Origin: Anabaena sp. PCC 7108
Lineage (GTDB): Bacteria > Cyanobacteriota > Cyanobacteriia > Cyanobacteriales > Nostocaceae
Reading direction: 5' to 3'
Assembly (NCBI RefSeq): GCF_000332135.1
Contig: NZ_KB235896.1
Span: 1,499,403 to 1,563,402, forward strand
Length of the DNA: 64,000 nt
This document shows, piece after piece, positions 44,579 through 52,533 of this stretch. The notes under the pieces were generated by a model. It saw only the letters and a program-made list of their open reading frames with translations. It ran no database searches and was not told where the DNA came from. Both the position numbers and the translations under genes were made by a program. Numbering within the stretch: the first letter of the stretch is position 1; every line of letters starts with the position of its first letter.

Positions 44579-45349
44579 GTGGGTTCGGTTTGTATTGAAA
44601 TCGTTGAGGGGAATCCCCATCTGAGGTCGTTGCTTGGTTGGCACTTGCAACAACTGGAATACCGAGTACATCAAGCCGCCAGCATTTATCAAGCAAGGGA
44701 AGTGTTTTTAAGTCATCAACCGACTCTAGTCATTCTAGATGCGGATTTGCCAGATGGCGATGGGATCGAGTTTTGTCGTTGGTTAAATCGTCAGCAACAG
44801 CCTCTGATTTTAATGCTTTCTGCCCGTAACAATGAAGCTGATATTGTTTCTGGTTTAAAAGCAGGAGCAGATGACTACTTGAGCAAACCTTTCGGAATGC
44901 AAGAGTTTTTGGCTAGGGTAGAGGCACTGATTCGTCGTAACCGTACACCCACTGCACCAGCTTACTTGGATTATGGCAGTTTGCAAATCGATTTGGTACA
45001 GCGCCGTGTCCGGTTTCAAGGGGAGTTTATCGATTTAACACCCCAAGAATTTAGTTTGCTGTATGTTTTGGCGCAAGCTGGTGGAGTACCTTTGAGTAGA
45101 TCGGAATTACTGCGTCGTGCTTGGCCTGACGCTATTGATAATCCCCGTACCATTGATACTCACGTTTTATCACTGCGGAAAAAGGTGGAACTTGATCCGC
45201 GTCAACCCAGCTTAATCCAAACTATCCGCAATGTGGGATACCGATTTAACATAGAAACTTTGAATGCTAATGTTCCGCAATCACAAACAAAGTTAGCTAA
45301 AGAAAGATTCAGTAATCCACGTTCTACCCTGGCTACTCAAATTTCTTAG
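44579..45349 (+). CDS. OmpR/PhoB-family response regulator
   Basis: A 256-residue two-domain regulator with a GTG start. The receiver has phospho-Asp in TLVILDADLPDGDG and Lys in YLSKPFG, but the acidic pair near the N terminus is IVEGNPHLRS, where a second acidic residue would be usual. The C-terminal winged helix (FIDLTPQEFSLLYVLAQAGG and RTIDTHVLSLRKKVE, shortened) is typical of OmpR/PhoB. The tail is polar. Target genes and kinase are unknown. Confidence 0.9.
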   Translation: MGSVCIEIVEGNPHLRSLLGWHLQQLEYRVHQAASIYQAREVFLSHQPTLVILDADLPDGDGIEFCRWLNRQQQPLILMLSARNNEADIVSGLKAGADDYLSKPFGMQEFLARVEALIRRNRTPTAPAYLDYGSLQIDLVQRRVRFQGEFIDLTPQEFSLLYVLAQAGGVPLSRSELLRRAWPDAIDNPRTIDTHVLSLRKKVELDPRQPSLIQTIRNVGYRFNIETLNANVPQSQTKLAKERFSNPRSTLATQIS

Positions 45350-45378
45350 TGGAGATTGGGGACTGGGAAGAAGAAGAT

Positions 45379-45534
45379 GGGGAGACACGGGGACACGGGG
45401 ACACGGGGACACGGGGACGCGGAGAAAATGACCAAAAACCAATGACCAATGACCAATGACCAATGACCAATGACCAATGACCAATTACCAATGACCAATT
45501 ACCAATGACCAATTACCAATGACCAATTACCACT
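45379..45534. repeat. GGGGACAC minisatellite plus CCAATGA heptamer array
   Basis: First about five GGGGACAC(GG) units (45379-45423), then about 13 CCAATGA/CCAATTA units (45438-45534) running up to the stop of the ABC ATPase gene on the other strand. Confidence 0.92.
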
Positions 45535-46306
45535 CCTCAGATGCTTGAATTTCAGCTTCTATCAAGCTGGCTTTTAAGTCTTCCCAGTTGATTTCAGCGG
45601 TTGGTTGATTTGCCAATAATTGACCTTGCTGGAGATGTAATAACCGGGTGCTAAATTCTTGGGCTAGGTCAAATTGGTGATTTACCATCAAAATCGCGGT
45701 TGTAGGGGGTTGAGGTAGTTGGCTGATGATGTTGATCATCCGGGAAGCCTGACCAGGGTCTAAGGCGCTCGTAGGTTCGTCTAAAAGCAAGATTTTGGGT
45801 TGGATGACTAAGGTACGAGCGATCGCAACTAACTGTCTTTGTCCGGTGGAAAGTTGTACTTCGGTTCGTCCTAGCCATTCATTAGGAATTTGCAGCTGTT
45901 CTTGCCAATAACTAACTCGTTCCTGAATTTTCTGTTTGGACAAGCCGCGCAGAACTAAAGGATAAGCTAAGGCTTCCCGAACTGTCATCCCCAACAACTT
46001 AAATTCTTGCTGTAAAAGCGTCACTTCTTGTCGCAGCTGAATAATCGGAATGTGGCGATATTCTTGATTCTCTAGATAAATTTTACCGCTACTAGGTTCA
46101 ATTAAGCGGTTAATGAGGCGTAATAAGGAAGTTTTGCCAGCACCAGCAGTACCAACAATGGTAATGCGATCGCCTGAAAACACCTCAAAGGAAATATCCT
46201 CTAAAATTGGATATCCTGGCAAATTTCTCTGCACCTGACTTTTCAGCTTTGTAAACAGATTAACTTGCTCTAGCCTAAGTACGGTTTTTGCAGTCAAATT
46301 ATCCAA
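45527..46306 (-). CDS. Stand-alone ABC-type ATP-binding protein
   Basis: A 259-residue ATPase. Walker A is GTAGAGKTSLL, the Q-loop VTLLQQEFKLLG, a shifted signature LSTGQRQLVAIART and Walker B ILLLDEPTSALDP; the switch His is in VNHQFD. The LSTGQ in place of LSGGQ is unusual. No permease lies beside it. It looks like YbbL/FetA-type ATPases; the partner and substrate are unknown. Confidence 0.85.
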   Translation of the reverse strand: MDNLTAKTVLRLEQVNLFTKLKSQVQRNLPGYPILEDISFEVFSGDRITIVGTAGAGKTSLLRLINRLIEPSSGKIYLENQEYRHIPIIQLRQEVTLLQQEFKLLGMTVREALAYPLVLRGLSKQKIQERVSYWQEQLQIPNEWLGRTEVQLSTGQRQLVAIARTLVIQPKILLLDEPTSALDPGQASRMINIISQLPQPPTTAILMVNHQFDLAQEFSTRLLHLQQGQLLANQPTAEINWEDLKASLIEAEIQASEEW

Positions 46307-46355
46307 GTTTTCTAAAAAAATGTTGGCAAAATATTCAATAAATCAACCAGTTTTT

Positions 46356-46490
46356 GACACTCTCCGGTCTAAAGACACGGGGATTCTACATTCACCGTCA
46401 AAACTTGCTCAACCAGGTTTACACCCTTACGGGTGATGCCTCCGGCACGCTGACGCGAACGCCAGTCGCTCATGGGGGAAACCCCCAAGA
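46356..46490 (-). ncRNA. Possible omega RNA (guide RNA scaffold) at the tnpB 3' end
   Basis: In this family the guide RNA is transcribed through the last part of tnpB into the element right end. The segment holds hairpins (GTTTCCCCCATGAGC region, CACCCGTAAGGGTG, and GTGTCTTTAGACCGG). The 16-20 nt beyond the right end (about 46335-46355) would be the guide. Assignment rests on position and folding only. Confidence 0.5.
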
Positions 46491-47696
46491 CCGCGCTGGC
46501 TCACCAAGCAGAGTAGTGGTTTCAACTCCTGTAGCGTTAATTTGGGGATGCCCTCCCCTATTTTTTGCTAGATTAAGAATATTTATGGCCGCGTTTGTAT
46601 CTCTATGCAATTCACATCCACAACTACATTTATGGGTACGAGTTGATAGAGATTTTTTGACAATCCCGCCGCAATCAGAACATTTCTGTGAAGAGTAATG
46701 TGGTGCTACAGCTATAGCAACTTTGTCAAATTTAACAGCAAAATACTCTATCCATTGCTTAAACAAATACCAACTAGCATCACTAATTGATTTTGCTAAA
46801 CAATGATTTTTTACCATGTTTGAAACACGTAAATCTATGCGCTTCGCGCACGCTTCGCGAACATAGGCTACTAAGTCGTTAGACTTGCATACGTTACGCG
46901 CTAGTTTCTTAGCGTGTTCAATCCATTGCCTACTTACTTTTAAGTGTTTTTTGGCATAAAGTTTTCTAGCTTTTCTTCTACCGCTAGAACCTTTTGCTTT
47001 TTTGTAAATCCGTCTTTGAGAATGCTTGATTGATTTTTCAGCCTTTCTCAAAAACTGAGGATTAGGTTCTTGATGCCCATTTGAATCTGTGTAAAACGAC
47101 TCAATCCCCACATCTAGCCCAATTTCTTCATCTGTTTTTGGTTGAATATCTACAACATCAATACCAACACAAAACTGTGCATAATATCCATCTGCACGCC
47201 GGATTAAACGCACTCGTTTAATATCTTTAAGTTCGGAGAATTGAATATCCCATTTACCTAATAACTTGAGTTCACCAATACCTTTCTTGTCAGTAAAAGT
47301 AATACGTCGCTTGGTTTTGTGTAATTTCCATCCTGATGTTTTATATTCAACAGAACGACAATCTTTTTGAAACTTTGGAAACCCCCTTTTCCCAGATTTT
47401 TTAGATTGACAATTTTCGTAAAACCTTGATATAGCAGACCAACCCCGTTCTGCTGCTGATTGTACTGCCATTGAGTTTAACTCGGCAGCAAAAGGAAAAC
47501 ATGAGCGTAGTTCTGTTGAATACTTATTCAGGGCAAACTTATCAATTTTTAGCTCACGTGGTGCATCCATCCAATATCTGAGCGCTTTATTGCGAATGAA
47601 TTGGGTGGTACGAATTGCATCGTCTATGGCGTTGTATTGATGTTGTTTACCTTTAACTTTGTATTCTAGGACTAGCATTGATTTAACTTTGAACAA
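46470..47696 (-). CDS. tnpB: TnpB RNA-guided nuclease, probably catalytically altered
   Basis: A 408-residue TnpB. RuvC-I Asp195 is in GLDVGIES; the zinc finger is CSDCG with CSCGC (Cys339, 342, 357, 359 or nearby); the RuvC-III Asp366 is in HRDTNAA. The RuvC-II motif of relatives, DLVAYEDLR, here reads DLVAYV-REACAKRI-DLR: a 24-nt GC-rich repeat has been inserted and the normal Glu is lost, though one Glu lies in the insert. The protein tail (GEPARSWGFPP) is encoded by the omega-RNA-like 3' region. Confidence 0.88.
   Translation of the reverse strand: MFKVKSMLVLEYKVKGKQHQYNAIDDAIRTTQFIRNKALRYWMDAPRELKIDKFALNKYSTELRSCFPFAAELNSMAVQSAAERGWSAISRFYENCQSKKSGKRGFPKFQKDCRSVEYKTSGWKLHKTKRRITFTDKKGIGELKLLGKWDIQFSELKDIKRVRLIRRADGYYAQFCVGIDVVDIQPKTDEEIGLDVGIESFYTDSNGHQEPNPQFLRKAEKSIKHSQRRIYKKAKGSSGRRKARKLYAKKHLKVSRQWIEHAKKLARNVCKSNDLVAYVREACAKRIDLRVSNMVKNHCLAKSISDASWYLFKQWIEYFAVKFDKVAIAVAPHYSSQKCSDCGGIVKKSLSTRTHKCSCGCELHRDTNAAINILNLAKNRGGHPQINATGVETTTLLGEPARSWGFPP
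46839..46862. repeat. 24-nt small dispersed repeat inside the tnpB RuvC-II motif
   Basis: The GC-rich insert (core GTTCGCGAAGCGTGCGCG on the coding strand) adds eight codons in frame. Exact edges are inferred from the family alignment I remember, not from an empty copy in this window. Confidence 0.6.
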
Positions 47697-47892
47697 TCAA
47701 CTTGATTTGGTTTTGACAATCGTTAATTATACAACATATACAAAATGTCAATGCAGGATAAAGGAAAGCTTTTAGCCTTCCTCCCTTGTCTCAAGCACAG
47801 CTGTGTCCTCCTGAGTCGGACGCACCTTCAAGGGTTTTCGGCATTTTCCTTATAAAAGTTGCTGGCATCATTAAAAAAAACTAGGCAGATTT

Positions 47893-48087
47893 ATTACCAG
47901 GGGTAAAGCCCATTGCTAAACCCCAACTAAATAACTACTTCGGAGTTGCTGAGAAAGTCTTTTTGTGGAGGTAGGTGACTCTTAACAGGTGACAGTTTCC
48001 AGAGTTAAATGGGAACGATTTTCCCTTTGAGTAGGAATTAAATGCAAGGTTTTTAAGTTCCCACCTCATCAAAGCTTGCACCTTTTT
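47893..48087 (+). ncRNA. Possible structured non-coding RNA with terminal T-run (6S-like rod?)
   Basis: In the 652-nt gap upstream of the DHH gene lies a stretch with helices that can close on one another: GGGGTAAAGCCCATTGC, a CTTCGG tetraloop hairpin (AACTACTTCGGAGTT), GGGAA-CGATT-TTCCC, and GAGGT with ACCTC, ending ACCTTTTTT. No open frame. The length and rod shape resemble 6S RNA, but I found no diagnostic sequence. The rest of the gap (48088-48348) shows only low-complexity CTGCCTCC repeats and a GCCACGCTACGC motif. Confidence 0.3.
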
Positions 48088-48348
48088 TCCTGTTTACTCA
48101 GTCTCAATCCTTCAATTTTTCTGGTTGTTGGTTTTATATGGCTAAGTAGGTAGACACTAAAAAACCAAAGTATGCAACGAAATGTAAATTTGCCCAAAAA
48201 CCTCTTCCCTTCTGCCTCCTGCCCTCTGCCTCCTGCCTTGTCTCAACGATAAATATTTATGCCCACCTACTTAACGCCACGCTACGCTATCAGCAACCCC
48301 TACTTCAGTTATCAGACTTCTACTTGAAGTACCAGAAATCCTCTCAGA

Positions 48349-49629
48349 CTAAATGGGGTTATCTCTAGGATTCACCAATTTCAGCAACTTTTGCTTGATT
48401 TGTGAGTCGAAAACTTCCCATTTGATTTTGGCATAAGTAGAATTTTCGTTTCCTCCAGATAAGAAACCCATGGGAATTTCAAAGCCACCAGCACCAGTGC
48501 GTCCACCACCAAAAAACCGCCCAGCACTATCCTGTCCAAAGGCTTCTTTGATAAATTCATCGGGGTCTAAGGTAAGTTTTGTGGTTCTTAGGGAACCTAT
48601 GACTACTTCTAGTTCGTCATCTTCATCATGAACTATCCCGTACACTACAGCTGTGTGGACGTTTTCTTCTGTCACTAGAAAATCAGCGGCTTGGGGAATT
48701 GCATCTCTATCGTCATAGCGTAAATAACCAACCCCGGCTATGGAAAAGTTATTTTGGACAATGCGGTTTTTGAGCGATCGCTCGATCACATCCATCACCC
48801 GCTTGGAACGATTTGCCTGTAAAATGGCATTCAGCAACTGAGCGTCATAAAATCGACTCAGATAAGCAGCAGCCATAAAGTCTTCTTCTTGCGCTTGCAT
48901 TAACCGATTCGTATCAGAACGCAAGCCATGCATCAAAGCAGTTGCACATTTAACGTGCTGGCTAATACTGCTATCTAATTTTAGTATCCCCGCTTGTAAA
49001 TACTGGGTAAAAATAGTTGCAGTTGCTCGCACGTAAGGACGGACATCGAAAAACTCGGCTTTAAGCTCTCCTTGTAAACTATGATGATCAACTAGTACTA
49101 CTAGCGGAATTCCTGCCTGTTGTACTGCTGGTAACAGTTGTGACGTAGTTCCCTGGTTATCAATTAAGACAAAACCTTGATAAGATGACAAATCTTTAGT
49201 TTTCAGGTTTTGCATTGTCCAGCGTTGAGCCGGTAAGGTCGTCAACTTAACTAAAGCTATGTTCTCTTGGTGGCTTAAAGTCCCAGCATAAATAATTTCA
49301 CACTTGATGTCGTATTGTTGAGCAATTAACTGGTAAGCCCAAGCACATGAAAGCGCGTCAGGATCAGGAAAATCTTGTAAAATTACTAACTGACGCTCAT
49401 GACGATGTCCAAGAAGAGTTTTTTGCAACTCTTCTGATTTCTGAACAGCCAGCGAATTGCCACGTGGAGCTAAATATATCCCTACATCACCATTCGATGA
49501 CGGTGATAAGGAAGGACGGGTCAGTAGTGGAAGTTCAATTGATTCTTTATCTATTTCAATTTCCTCCCCATTCTGATCTGTAGTCAGTGACAAATTCTCA
49601 AATTGAGTAAGTGAAGAATTCAAGTACAT
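48349..49629 (-). CDS. DHH-family phosphoesterase (NrnA-like)
   Basis: A 426-residue phosphodiesterase. DHH domain: DFPDPDALSCAWAY near residue 86, the DHH motif in VLVDHHSLQ, and HGLRSDTNRL. DHHA1-like C-terminal motif: RFFGGGRTGAGGFE, where many family members carry a His after GGG. The family degrades short RNA (nanoRNA), pAp or cyclic dinucleotides. The first about 75 residues are extra, polar and probably unstructured. Activity is likely but the substrate is open. Confidence 0.85.
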   Translation of the reverse strand: MYLNSSLTQFENLSLTTDQNGEEIEIDKESIELPLLTRPSLSPSSNGDVGIYLAPRGNSLAVQKSEELQKTLLGHRHERQLVILQDFPDPDALSCAWAYQLIAQQYDIKCEIIYAGTLSHQENIALVKLTTLPAQRWTMQNLKTKDLSSYQGFVLIDNQGTTSQLLPAVQQAGIPLVVLVDHHSLQGELKAEFFDVRPYVRATATIFTQYLQAGILKLDSSISQHVKCATALMHGLRSDTNRLMQAQEEDFMAAAYLSRFYDAQLLNAILQANRSKRVMDVIERSLKNRIVQNNFSIAGVGYLRYDDRDAIPQAADFLVTEENVHTAVVYGIVHDEDDELEVVIGSLRTTKLTLDPDEFIKEAFGQDSAGRFFGGGRTGAGGFEIPMGFLSGGNENSTYAKIKWEVFDSQIKQKLLKLVNPRDNPI

Positions 49630-50268
49630 AAGGAATTTGGTTGTCAGCGTGGTGGCTTGTGTATGTCTTCCGAGATACTTTAATCAATGCATCACTGGAT
49701 TAGCCACACATTATGATCTTGGCAGAAATTTACCATCTTGGCACTGAATAGAGTTTGGAAACCATTCAGCAAATTTGGTTTAAAGGCTGATTGGGACTTT
49801 GATATTTATCTTAATTGTGGTAATATTACTTTCTATTATCTCACACCAATTTAGAATTTTATAGTTTCTCAGTAAGTGTAAAAAATCTCAGATAGACTAA
49901 TGCCTCTTCGCAGCTTGCCAAAGGCAGAAAAGAGTGTATCATTAGAGCTTATTTAGTTGCAGTAGAGAATTATTCTGAAGTTGACAACAATCACTTCTGG
50001 ATTTAATTAGAATATATTGTCAAATTCTGATAATTTATCGTAACCATGATCAATACTCCATAAAATGGAGTAATATAGTTTGTCTGTACCTTGCCTAAAC
50101 TTGGTCAAAAGGTTAATCCAGCTTTTAGGAATGTCGCCGACAAGCTGTCAATAAACAAACGCCAAGTTAAGTCCTCAAATTGTGGTATGGTATTTTGACC
50201 CAGTCAAAAGGTAACACCTACAGATGAAGACTTATTTCTCCTGATGTCTGAATTGATTATGTGTAATC
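49630..50268. promoter_or_regulatory. Gene-free region with a small hairpin
   Basis: A 639-nt gap. TACTCCAT-AAA-ATGGAGTA at 50055-50073 is a near-perfect inverted repeat. The rest holds AT-rich sequence with no coding signal; promoters for the DHH gene are expected at its left end. Confidence 0.35.
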
Positions 50269-50766
50269 TCAAAGTCCTATTACATATTTTTGCCACTCTT
50301 GGTGAAGTCCACTCTTCAGATGTTTTGTCACCTCGAAGTACAGACTGCTATGAGGTTGACGAGGTTGATGACGCAAGGGCATACGGGCTTCTTGAGGTGT
50401 ACGGCAGCCTTTTTTGACGTTGCAGCGTACACAGGCGGTAACAATATTTTCCCATGTGTCACCTCCGCCACGCGATCGCGGCATTACATGATCTAAAGTC
50501 AACTCATCTCCTGTGTAGCCGCAGTATTGACAAGTATGACTGTCACGATGCAATATATTCCGGCGAGTCAGAGGAATTTCTTTATAAGGAACACGTACGT
50601 AGTGCCGTAACCGAATGACGGTTGGCAATGGAAAATCAGAGTAGATAAATTTACCGTTATGTTCTACGTGTTCGGCTTTGCCTTTAATCAACAAAACTAT
50701 GGCACGTCGCCAACTCGTGATGTTGAGAGGTTCGTAGGAGGCGTTTAGGACTAAAACCTTCCCCAT
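50269..50766 (-). CDS. HNH endonuclease
   Basis: A 165-residue protein with a central HNH domain: CQYCGYTG, then TLDHVMPRSRGGGDTWENIVTACVRCNVKKG (split into motif parts here; zinc Cys pairs and catalytic His in LDHVMP). The N-terminal about 70 residues (VLVLNASYEPLNITSWRRAI) are typical of the cyanobacterial/chloroplast-like HNH family. It may act in DNA repair or restriction; no methylase is nearby. Two CXXC pairs for zinc are intact. Confidence 0.85.
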   Translation of the reverse strand: MGKVLVLNASYEPLNITSWRRAIVLLIKGKAEHVEHNGKFIYSDFPLPTVIRLRHYVRVPYKEIPLTRRNILHRDSHTCQYCGYTGDELTLDHVMPRSRGGGDTWENIVTACVRCNVKKGCRTPQEARMPLRHQPRQPHSSLYFEVTKHLKSGLHQEWQKYVIGL

Positions 50767-51144
50767 TGATATTAGCTCAAGGTATTAGTTTTAAATATTT
50801 TAACACAAATATACCCTCATTGGGAAATGAGAATAATTTATACTTTTTTTAGAGTATTTAGGGGTTGACTTTTAATTAGAAACTTGTTATCATATTATTG
50901 ATAAGGAAGAACTATTTTATAAAAAATAAACCTGATCATAAGTAAGATAAGGTTTCAGAATTGCTAAATCCTAATAATTTAATCCTAATAATTTATAGAA
51001 ACTCATAACTCAACACAATCTTGTATGAATTACCGGATCAGCGGTAAACTTTGCTGATTGATATTGATATGGCTGAGAAGGTTGCAAACCAGAATCATTA
51101 GATAGTCTGGAAGGCTTACAGTGGTGTGATAGGAGGGAAGTGCT
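50767..51144. promoter_or_regulatory. Promoter region of alr with a 14-nt direct repeat
   Basis: A 378-nt gap between divergent genes. ATCCTAATAATTTA occurs twice in tandem at about 50967-50995; nothing else stands out. AGGAGGG just before ATG 51145 is a strong ribosome-binding site, supporting that start for alr. Confidence 0.45.
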
Positions 51145-52332
51145 ATGTTAAGTCGCAAACAAACCCCTAGTTTTGCTGATCATCAGGAACGTGATACCTA
51201 CGCTTGGTTTTCTCAACGTGCTTGGGTAGAAATTGATTTAGGGGCTTTATCCTATAATGTCAAGCAGTTAGTAAAATTTTTATCACCATGCACCCAGTTA
51301 ATGGCAGTAGTAAAAGCTGATGCCTATGGGCATGGGGCGGTAACAGTGGCTAAAACAGTATTGGAAGCTGGTGCAAGTTGGTTGGGAGTAGCGACAGTTC
51401 CCGAAGGGATTCAATTGCGAGAAGGTGGCATAAAAGCGCCGATTCTGATTCTAGGGGCAATTAATACAAAAGAACAAATTCAGGCGATCGCTCATTGGCA
51501 ACTTCAGCCGACATTATGCGGACCAAAACAAGCTTTAATATTTTCTAATACATTAGAAGCTATTAACTATAATTCTCCTATACCTGTACATATTAAATTA
51601 GACACGGGGATGTCAAGACTAGGCACAAACTGGCAAGAAGCCGCTGATTTTGTGCAGCTAGTACAAAGATTACCTCATTTGGATATTGCCAGCATTTATT
51701 CTCACCTCGCTACAGCAGATAATCCTGATGCTACAGTCATGGAAAAACAGCATCAACGATTTGAAGAAGCCATTGCACAGATCAAATCTAGAGGTATCAA
51801 AATCCCCAGTTTGCATTTAGCCAACTCAGCCGCTACCCTTGCAGATCCGAGATTGCACTATGACATGGTGCGTGCGGGTTTGGCTATTTATGGACTCTAT
51901 CCTGCACCCCACCTACAAAATGAAATCAAACTGCAACCAGTTTTACAACTCAAAGCAAGAGTTACCTATGTAAAAAATATTGCTGAGGGAACGGGTGTTA
52001 GCTATGGTCATCATTTTATTGCTAACAGAGAAATGCGTCTGGCTGTAGTCGGTATTGGTTATGCAGATGGAGTTCCCCGCAGTCTTTCTGGACAAATGCA
52101 AGTTTTACTCCGTGGCCAACGTGTGCAGCAAATAGGTGCAATTACAATGGATCAAATTATGTTAGATGTGAGTTCTATTCCTGATGTGCAAGAGGGAGAA
52201 ATAGTCACCTTACTGGGAGAACAGGGAAAAGAAAAAATCACAGCTGATGATTGGGCAGATCAATTAAATACCATTTCTTGGGAAATTCTCTGCGGTTTCA
52301 AGCATCGTTTACCTCGTGTAGCGATTATGTAA
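51145..52332 (+). CDS. alr: Alanine racemase
   Basis: A 395-residue pyridoxal-phosphate enzyme converting L-Ala to D-Ala for peptidoglycan. The cofactor Lys is in AVVKADAYGHGAV, and the catalytic Tyr lies in the ISYGH-type SYGHHF stretch. The conserved DTGMSRLG and YADGVPRS blocks are present. The strong AGGAGGG upstream supports ATG 51145. The first about 20 residues are a polar extension common in cyanobacterial Alr. tRNA-Leu follows 56 nt downstream. Confidence 0.93.
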   Translation: MLSRKQTPSFADHQERDTYAWFSQRAWVEIDLGALSYNVKQLVKFLSPCTQLMAVVKADAYGHGAVTVAKTVLEAGASWLGVATVPEGIQLREGGIKAPILILGAINTKEQIQAIAHWQLQPTLCGPKQALIFSNTLEAINYNSPIPVHIKLDTGMSRLGTNWQEAADFVQLVQRLPHLDIASIYSHLATADNPDATVMEKQHQRFEEAIAQIKSRGIKIPSLHLANSAATLADPRLHYDMVRAGLAIYGLYPAPHLQNEIKLQPVLQLKARVTYVKNIAEGTGVSYGHHFIANREMRLAVVGIGYADGVPRSLSGQMQVLLRGQRVQQIGAITMDQIMLDVSSIPDVQEGEIVTLLGEQGKEKITADDWADQLNTISWEILCGFKHRLPRVAIM

Positions 52333-52388
52333 AATCACCAATTACCTATTGCCATCTATAATTTGCTATGCTATTATAAGTTACTGAT

Positions 52389-52470
52389 GCGGATGTGGCG
52401 AAATTGGCAGACGCGCTAGATTTAGGTTCTAGTTCCGAAAGGAGTGAAGGTTCAAGTCCTTTCATCCGCA
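52389..52470 (+). tRNA. tRNA-Leu (anticodon UAG)
   Basis: The acceptor pairs GCGGATG with CATCCGC, followed by discriminator A. The anticodon stem CTAGA/TCTAG holds the loop TTTAGGT, so the anticodon is TAG at 52423-52425. The long variable arm (TTCCGAAAGGAGT) marks a class II tRNA (Leu), and the T arm has GTTCAAGTC. CCA is not encoded. It reads CUA codons and, with wobble, other CUN codons. Confidence 0.97.
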
Positions 52471-52533
52471 TTTACAAATAAATAATTGTAAGTTAAGTCC
52501 AAGTTTCACTTATTTAAGTTCCTTGGACTTTCC

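Larger units (their letters stand above)
46356..47790 (-). mobile_element. IS200/IS605-type element with tnpB but no tnpA
   Basis: The tnpB gene lies between a left-end hairpin (AAGGAAAGCTTTTAGCCTTCC, 47760-47781) and a right-end region with stems (46356-46470). Ends are approximate because the boundaries were set by eye. No TnpA transposase is present within the element, so movement would need one in trans. Confidence 0.7.

Noticed and set aside
46356-47790. Complete IS200/IS605 element
   Set aside because: No tnpA is found inside the apparent ends, so it is called an orphan tnpB element.
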